NCBI GenBank assembly: GCA_029204225.1
Contig: CM055101.1
Location: 64,289,345 to 64,353,344, forward strand
Source of the DNA: Diphasiastrum complanatum
Taxonomy: Eukaryota; Streptophyta; Lycopodiopsida; Lycopodiales; Lycopodiaceae
Direction: 5' to 3'
DNA: 64,000 bases
The notes under the pieces were generated by a model. The model saw only the letters and a program-made list of their open reading frames with translations, was not told where the DNA came from and searched no databases. A program made the position numbers and the translations under genes. This document shows, piece by piece, positions 56,834 to 64,000 of the stretch (the first letter of the stretch is position 1; the number at the start of each line of letters is the position of its first letter).

Positions 56834-59519
56834 ATGGTTGGCCTCTCATCAGTGCACCAGGAGACTTTCAGTGAGTACAATAAGGCCCAGAATCCCAACT
56901 ATGTCAGAAGTTCTTTACCACAATCGCAGTTCAGATCACATTCGGATTCACAGCAGAGGCTTGGTAAAAGTACAAAAGTTCAGAAGAAAGCAGAACGTAG
57001 GATAGACAGGATCTCAAACGAAAATGAAGACGCATCTTCGGGACCAAGCTTATGCAAATCTTCATTTTCCAATCTTAACCAATTTCTGGAGTTCACAACA
57101 CCTTCCGTTCAACTTCAGTATCTGCCCAAGGTACGTATGCGCATTGATGGTCGGATTCGTTTTCAAAACTCTTCCCAAGCTTTGTGTAGTTATTCTTGCA
57201 TATTTCGTGCGATTCGTTGTTATGTATAAGTGCGAATTATCACCCTTATGGTCATTTAGTAACGTGAATCGAGCTATGCTGGTCTGATTATTTGTCGCGA
57301 TCTAAAAGAAAACTGGTTTTTTCATCAATGGCGGGCTGATGTTTTTTGGACCCGCCAATCCCCTATCTAAAGCGCATTTTCCCCCTTTTAGACACGCTAC
57401 TCTATGAGTACCAATTTCGAAAGAGGAAAACTTATGCGAATGAATTGTTGTCGGATTGGGCCTTCTTGTCAGGAGGTTAAAGCCTTTCACTTTTTACATC
57501 TAAGATGTTGTTTTGTTTACTGGCTACCGTTGAGAGTAACCTTATAGCAGTCATCTAGAATTAAAGCTTATCAGGGCTAGTATGGCTGTCTGGCTTTGAT
57601 TCTGGTAGTGAGAAGTGTTGTTCATTTCACCTCCGCTTTTTATACTTTGCAGACTTGTATGTGGGATCAATCCTCGAAAAGGTGCAGACCGTTGGAGGCA
57701 GAATCCATACCATTTTTTACTTTGGAAGATCTTTGGGATTCGTTCAACGAGTGGAGTGCCTATGGGGCAGGTGTGCCCCTGTTTTTGAAAGGGGAAGAAA
57801 GCGTAGTGCAGTACTATGTTCCATATTTATCTGCGTTGCAGCTGTATACTAGATCTGGGAACAAGTCTTGCTTGAATTCGAGGTACGTGTCAGACCTGTC
57901 TTTCAGCTTCAAATATGTCCTAACATCTTCGAAGTTTGATGCTTATGACATAGAATAATGTGCTGTGCTGTGCCTTTTGCCAAATTTTATGTTCGTGGAA
58001 CTTTGATCGCAGGAAGTTGGGTGAGGAAAGTGATGCAAGTGACAGTGATCTTAGAGATACAAGCAGTGACACCAGCAGTGATGGCGAAATAGATGGGATT
58101 TTGAATCATGAGAGCAGTCAAAAGTGCAGGACTCCTAGTTTTTGTGGTGCAAGAAACAAGTCGAACCTATCAGAGTTTTGGTGTGGACGTAGTGCAAACG
58201 CGAACCTTGAAGCTGTGATTGATGAGGAGGAAGTTTGGGAAGAACAGGAAATGCCTGGTCATCTTCTTTTCGAATATTATGAGCGAGCAGCTCCATATAG
58301 TCGAATACCCCTTGCAGATAAGGTATATGGGCATAGTTCATAAATTTGAAATTTTTTAAGCTGGCAATCTGATTACCATATTGTCTGCCTAAGTTCGTCA
58401 AATAATTGATCAGACATTTGATTCACATAATATATCTTTATTTGTGTTTTCTTGGACCTTAAAAAACTGAGGGCTTGCTCGGAATTGAGCACTTTTGCGG
58501 AGAGTGGTAGCTGCATTATTAATCTGAGTTCTTTTTGCAGATCTTAGAGTTATCACATGATTGTCCGAAATTGAAGACCCTTCGAAGTGTCGAACTTTTA
58601 CCTGAAAGCTGGTTATCAATTGCATGGTATACAACCTTTGTGCTGCATGTGTTTATGAAAAGTTTCAAATATTTAAGTCTTATGCGAATTTTACTCAAAA
58701 TCGTTTGCTGCATTGTTCCTAAATTAACCAATCTGCTGACCATTAGATTCTTATGTGTTCAGTTAATTCATTTAGATTTCTAAGAGCAAAATGAAGAGAT
58801 TGTTAAGATCTTATTGTTTGCAGGTATCCTATTTACAGGATTCCTACAGGACCTACGCTTCGAGATCTAGCCACATCCTTTCTGACTTTTCACTCACTTT
58901 CAACTCCTTTTGAAGGTACACTCTCTACATGCCATTGATGTAAGCTGTTTATGTGCCACCGCAATATAAATTTGTAGGGGATAACATTTGAGTCTCTACA
59001 ACATCAGGATCTTTTTGTAGATAATTTTGCTTAAGTTGTATGTGATGAATTTATCTCTTTATTCAGAAGAGATATTTGTTTCGAACATCATGTGCTGACT
59101 ACCCTTTTAAATTGTGCTGATTAGTAAAGACATTCAACTTCTTGACTCTAACTTGGCCTATATGTTTATGTTAAGTTGTCAGACATCTAACTTTATGGCT
59201 TATACTTTCAATTTAGCCTCACATGATATGCATGTGTTGACCTTTAGGTGCAAAAAATAATGCTGGTCATCCTGTTGAGAACAAGACAGTACATGGTAGG
59301 CATGTGACCATTGACTACAAACTAGATAAAGTCTCATTGCTATCGTTTGGTCTTGCCTCCTACAAGCTTCGAGGTGCTTTTTGGACTTCGGTTGGAAGTT
59401 CTGAACGTCGAATGGCATCGGATCTTCAGGATATTGCTGAACTTTGGCTGAAACAGCATTGTGTTCAGCATCCTGACTTTGAGTTCTTTGTTTCACGTAC
59501 TGTAACTGGTCGGCACTGA
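56834..59519 (+). CDS. DUF789 family protein, 428 residues, six coding exons
   Basis: The coding exons are 56834-57130, 57653-57882, 58013-58322, 58541-58626, 58824-58915 and 59248-59519. All introns are GT/AG, the phases agree, and the total of 1287 nt includes TGA. The N-terminal 70 residues are polar and basic. The DUF789 domain starts near residue 80 ([20 protein letters not shown]) and has [20 protein letters not shown], then [16 protein letters not shown]. After an acidic, Ser-rich insert ([20 protein letters not shown]) come [51 protein letters not shown] and [18 protein letters not shown], these last being family hallmarks. It is plant-specific and of unknown biochemical function. The domain is complete, so the gene is probably functional. 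No signal peptide or membrane span is seen. Confidence 0.95.
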
Positions 59520-60515
59520 GTAATGGCTTGATGCTGACTGCACCATGAGTGTACCATTAGAACTGCGGCAGTTTGTGGTTGAAATGTTCAAAGTAGGTCA
59601 GTTTAGGTTATAGCAGTTTAAGTTTTGAGCCTTATTCCTTGTTTGGGAAGGAGGGGACATTCCCACTGTCTACTGTGCTTGTTGGCCATGGTATTTAGCT
59701 AGGGCCATGGTTGCTTCGTCTGCAGTCTGTACTTTTACAGTATGGCTAAGAAAGAGCAGCACTTTCAGTATGAATGCAGCTAGCATATACTCCTTGACAT
59801 TGAAAAAAGGAACAATCAGAAAAAAAAATGTGGGATGGAAGGGTCGAGGAACCTTGTAAATCTTTGTTTTTGAAGAGCCATTCAGCTTGTCCTCTTTCTA
59901 TCATAGTAAAGAAAGATGGGACATCTGCATAAGTTCCTTATCCAGGTGAAGTTGCAGAGTCGAGAATGTTCAGTTTGCAGTAAGTTCCAATCAAAGCTCT
60001 CAGCTTCTAGATTCCAGGAGGCTTCTAAGTACATGGTATCTATTCAGATTTGGGAGCTGAACTTATAACGAACATCTCCTGGCATGTTGTTGGATCCCTC
60101 ACGGCTGATTGCTGAGAAAAATGTGAAAAAAAATTCAGCAGCTTCTTTGCGCTTTTTTCCTTTGGAGTGAAGTTGTCTTGGGAGCTTGAATCTCTTGTCT
60201 GGAATGTTTTCACTGGGGTTCTTGGCTAGAGATATTGTGGGCTTAGTACTCTGACTACCTGATACTCACTGTCTCTTCCAAGATCAAATGTTTGAAGTCT
60301 ATGTTCAAAGGATGTTTTGTTGCAAGCCATTTTCAAAAGTTGATGCATTTGAGGCCTCTAAGTCAAGTTGTGGTAAAGGATAACTAGAAAATTTGGATCC
60401 TGGTTCACCATGGGGCTCTATCACAACTTCAAGAGTGGGAGTTGGTCTTCTGTTTTATTTTCCAACAGCCCGATACATTTTGTGATCCTTTGCTGGTGAT
60501 AACCTTACATATTTG
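59520..60515 (+). other. 3' untranslated region and downstream sequence of the DUF789 gene
   Basis: Sequence after the TGA has no coding feature. The polyadenylation site cannot be fixed. An A-rich tract lies near 59820. Confidence 0.45.
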
Positions 60516-60712
60516 GAAAATTTTGCAGTTTTCACTAGCAGAAAATCAAAAAATTACAATTGAACTAAGTCAGGTGCTTTGAGTTTTATATTCAAAGTGG
60601 ATCAGCTCTTGCATGTTCTAGAAAATTTTGCAGTTTTCACTAGCAGAAAAACAATGGAACTAAGTCAGGTGCTTTGAGTTTTATATTCAAAGTGGATCAG
60701 CTCTTGCATGTT
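60516..60712. repeat. Tandem duplication, unit of about 105 bp
   Basis: GAAAATTTTGCAGTTTTCAC, then TAGCAGAAAA and AACTAAGTCAGGTGCTTTGA, then TATTCAAAGTGGATCAGCTC, occurs at 60516-60620 and again at 60621-60712. The second copy is shorter by a small deletion. Confidence 0.93.
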
Positions 60713-62995
60713 GTATGAGTTTGATTATGTTGCAGATATGATACATTTTTAACAGCAGGTGACATCATATACATTTGAAGAGTCTCAAATTTTATCTAAA
60801 TGTTAAGAGAGAGAAATATGCAACCAAAAAATCCACATGGTCTAGGGTATTGAAAGTGAGGTTTCTTTGAAATTTTCTTGCAGATTTATCTATCATCCTT
60901 GTTTTGTTGTTCGTATGTTCATGGATTTCTCAGCTATTGTATTATTGTGTGTGTTCTTCTCATTGTAACTCTATTGACTAGTTGTGGGAGAGTCTGCATT
61001 GCATCCTGTTCTTAACGGAGCATTTATGGTTGGGAGGGTCCTTGCAAACCTATCATCCTTGTTTTGTTGGTTTGTGCGTGCATATCTGTCTGTCTGTGGG
61101 GTTCTCCGTTGGGTTTTAGCAGTTGGTCTTTCTACATTGAATGTGTTGGTTTTACTGGGTCACTCATGGTTGAAAGGCAGGAAAAAATTAGACTATGAAG
61201 TTTAGAAGAGAGAATATGTGGCGCTCTCCTTTGAGTGGGATGATTTGTTAGGATAGGGGGGTTGGAAAATTTCAAACTATAAAATTCAGAAGAGATATGG
61301 GAAGCTCTCCTTTGAGTAAGATTGTTGGTAGATGATTACTGAACTCTTTTTGTATTTTTATATCTCTATTGTTTAGTACCAAAGAGATTGGCCTGACAGG
61401 TTTTACACTGTGACTTCTGAAGATACAAAATTGGGAAAAAAGGTGCTATCAATATGCTATTTTTGACATACTCTTTACATTATGATCATATCGTACCAAA
61501 AAGTTAGGCCCCAAAGGCTTTTAGACATTTATATGGAAAGAATGTAGGTACGAAATTGAGAATAGATGTTGAAGAAGTCTCAGCAATCCATTAGCTTAGC
61601 CATATTTATTGGCCTTTCATGCCTAAATACAATCTTTCTAATGAGTTCACTTGTGTGCTTGTTATAGATTATTTGCGAGTTTTTGTTTTGCAAAAGGTAA
61701 GGTGTTGCACATTATAAATTTGATTCATTCTTTATGAATTTATGCATAGACTCTCAGGTCTCTGATGATGGTAAGGATGTTGTACCACATGGTACTTGTT
61801 GTAAATGCGAGTAGGGTGATGTAAAGTAGATGAGTGGATATAAGAATGGGTGTGCTTGATTTTAGGGTTGTTGAAATATTTTTCATGTTCATGTACCATT
61901 TTTATGTCGTAAGTTATATTAAATTTGTAGGTTATATTAATTTCCCACATGTTGATGAGTTGGTGTATCATGCTTGAGGTGGGCTCGCCCACCCAAGTTC
62001 AACTCTATGATCCCATGGGTTAATTATCCCAAAAGGCATAGTTTATGTTAGATTTGGAAACTTAAGTTCAATTTTCTATCATTTAGATTACCAAGTACGA
62101 TAGTTTATGTTAAATATATTTGTCTGGTAATATGTAGAGACTTGAGATTTTTGGAAAGATACTTTTTGACACTTCTGCTAGTTAGCTTTGATTTTGTTTC
62201 ATTTAATGATTTACTATGTCGAACATTGTTCTCCATTTAGATGGGTTAGAAGGTATTTTTTAATCATGTTGATGCTTGTTGCACTTTGAGCAATGGAGGG
62301 AATGGGTGCTTTTTTTATGTAGACATATTAAATAGGCTTTTCTTGCATAAAATACAATCTTTTCAATATTTTCACTTCTGCGCATATTTGTGCAAAACGT
62401 AAGGTGGCCGCATGTAAACTCCCTACAAGGAGGACAAAACATTAAGAGTGGCAATTCCAATGTTAGTTGGTCTGGAGGTGGGACATAGAAGAAATTATTT
62501 TTGAGCTGTTTGAAATCATCATCAGTAAAGGATCTCATTGTGGAGATTATATCCAGCAATTTCTTGCATGAAAGTGGTGCTGTGGAAACCATAGCCCTCG
62601 TTTACGTGCCACAGCCACTGTCTCTTAGAAGAATCTGCAACCGGAGGTGCAAACCCAAGCACACAGGAAATTGGACACCGTAGCGGAAAAGACTGACCTG
62701 GATGCTGAGGAGCTGATCACCAAGCTCCGATGGGATTTTCCTGCAAAAACTGATTAGCTAAGCATATGCACGATACTCAAAAGGAAAACAATGTCTGTAA
62801 ACCTGCCGAAGACACATAGATCCTGGATGAAGACGAAGGAAACCAGAGCTGAAAAGGAGGCGGACCAAACAATGTTGGCCCAATATGTTGATCACCAAGC
62901 TCCGATGTTGGCTCAATATGATAGCCTAGTTAATATGACAAAAGGAGATACTAGCTAAGACTTGACTCCCAGAGGCGTGAAGATCGAATCCTTGT
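60713..62995. other. Unassigned sequence downstream of the DUF789 gene
   Basis: Short frames only. A 110-residue minus-strand frame (62592-62260) has four Cys and His-rich ends but no pattern I recognise. A plus-strand frame at 60984-61205 is hydrophobic without context. Confidence 0.35.
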
Positions 62996-62996
62996 T

Positions 62997-63284
62997 CCCG
63001 ATTGCCAACCAGCAAGGTGAGGTATGGTTGGAAGCCAAGTGTGTAGTAGGGAACATTGTACGTTGATTTTGTTCTCGAGTTAAAAATTGAACAAAATTAT
63101 CAAAACATATCTGGACCATACTTGACTCTCTCCGATTGCCAACCAGCAAGGTGAGGGATGGCTGAAAGCCAACTGTGTAGATAGAATTGGATATGTAACA
63201 GAAAACAATGCTCAGAGCCAAGTAGATAGGGAGCTTTGTTCGGTGATTTGTTGTCGAGTTACAAATTGAACAAAATCATCAGAC
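62997..63284. repeat. Imperfect direct repeat, two copies
   Basis: CGATTGCCAACCAGCAAGGT, then GAGG and ATGG, then AAGCCAA and TGTGTAG, occurs near 62999 and near 63133. Each is followed by a CGAGTTA(A/C)AAATTGAAC block (63074 and 63254). The second copy carries an extra insert. Confidence 0.85.
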
Positions 63285-63815
63285 ATCTTTTGACTATACA
63301 GATGACATTAATCAATACTACTATGAAAATTTGCAGTTTCTTTCTAACACAATCATACACAGCTTGTGCTGGCAGCCCTTGACTGGATTACTTTCCAACA
63401 TATAACCTTGAATGATCGTGTAAACATTTCATCTTTTCACATTGCTCGGAATAAGTGGTGATTATGGAGGGCAAAGTCACATATGATGGGCATAGTTGAA
63501 TACCTAGTACGAGGATATATATATGGCAACATAGGTTTTCTTTTTGACAAGCGATGCTTCTGGGTTTCACACTTCCGGTGCCAACTTTGTTAGATACATC
63601 TATAATATACTTGATTTCCTACTTAAGTATACATCTTGTCAGGCGTAAGTTTACATTTCTTTTTGGAGCTATTGAACATATTTATATCAGACATAATTAT
63701 TTGCTTTCAAAGGTGATCACTTCTGTTTCTCTCTTGTATATTTAAGTCTTGTTTTAGTAGATGTTAGCAATTTTATTACAAGACCTTTGAGGTTAAGGAT
63801 TCTAATGACATTTAA
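63285..63815. other. Unassigned
   Basis: No supported feature. Confidence 0.35.
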
Positions 63816-63827
63816 AGATGAAAGCTT

Positions 63828-63912
63828 TCAGCTATGCATGACATATCTCTCTCCATGGAGCTATGCATGACATAGCTTAGCTCTCTCCATGGAGCCATCC
63901 CTGGCATATATA
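63828..63912. repeat. Short direct repeat
   Basis: AGCTATGCATGACATA followed by CTCTCTCCATGGAGC occurs twice, at about 63831 and 63860. The copies are separated by a few bases. Confidence 0.85.
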
Positions 63913-64000
63913 GCTCTTTATTTTTGCTTCTCTTTGTTTTATATTCCTCTCCGCTAGCTACCAAGACAGAGAAAAACCTAAGGCTACTTGTTATGTGTTG

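Noticed and set aside
57596-57958. Single long frame across DUF789 exon 2
   Set aside because: Only 57653-57882 is exon. The rest is intron read-through, as shown by the TTTGCAG acceptor and GTACGT donor with matching phases.
60984-61205. Hydrophobic 73-codon frame downstream of the DUF789 gene
   Set aside because: No conserved motif, splice context or homologous pattern; length is within chance expectation.

Overview
This is nuclear DNA from a land plant. The evidence is an AT-rich background, GT/AG introns, GA/CT-rich leaders, a plant-specific DUF789 gene with six coding exons, and plant lineages of transposons: Ty3/gypsy chromoviruses, a Tat/Athila-type gypsy primed by tRNA-Asp, Ty1/copia, CACTA (En/Spm) and hAT. 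The sequence alone does not fix the clade. No bacterial, organellar, rRNA, tRNA or CRISPR features were found.

Layout. 0.5-0.8 kb: a 344-bp hAT-like MITE with a perfect 8-bp target duplication. 1.3-11.9 kb: a defective hAT transposon with a perfect 8-bp duplication. A 6.6-kb chromovirus-type gypsy element lies inside one of its transposase exons, with its own perfect 5-bp duplication. 13.1-14.5 kb: the first two coding exons of an unidentified minus-strand gene behind a GA-repeat leader. 14.6-14.9 kb: 75-bp tandem repeats. 16.6-19.5 kb: a decayed minus-strand CACTA transposase, fused abruptly to the 3' half of a second chromovirus with its 3' LTR (19.5-20.9 kb). 20.9-24.2 kb: AT-rich, unassigned. 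24.2-26.7 kb: a minus-strand copia element with 5' LTR and PBS, carrying a gag-to-integrase deletion. 26.7-32.4 kb: mostly unassigned. 32.4-34.8 and 35.4-38.0 kb: two related plus-strand copia elements, both lacking their 5' halves. 38.3-38.7 kb: a first exon resembling ethanolamine kinase, minus strand. 39.9-43.1 kb: a gag-only LTR element. 43.1-47.0 kb: AT-rich, with one odd acidic ORF pair. 47.1-50.6 kb: a chimeric minus-strand element, with Tat/Athila LTR, PBS, gag and protease joined to a copia RNase H end. 50.6-51.0 kb: plus-strand copia RNase H. 51.0-52.75 kb: a possible DNA transposon with exon-like pieces. 53.0-53.6 kb: minisatellites. 54.3 kb: a long GA microsatellite. 55.6-59.5 kb: the one clearly intact host gene, encoding a 428-residue DUF789 protein, with three G-boxes upstream. 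59.5-64 kb: non-coding with local duplications.

The window is therefore mainly a graveyard of nested and recombined transposons next to one living gene. Every autonomous-type element shows inactivating lesions: stops, frameshifts, deletions, or a lost catalytic glutamate. No metabolic pathway or operon is present. The most informative content is structural: complete target duplications that date the order of insertion, chimeric retroelements, a gag-only element and possible captured exons.
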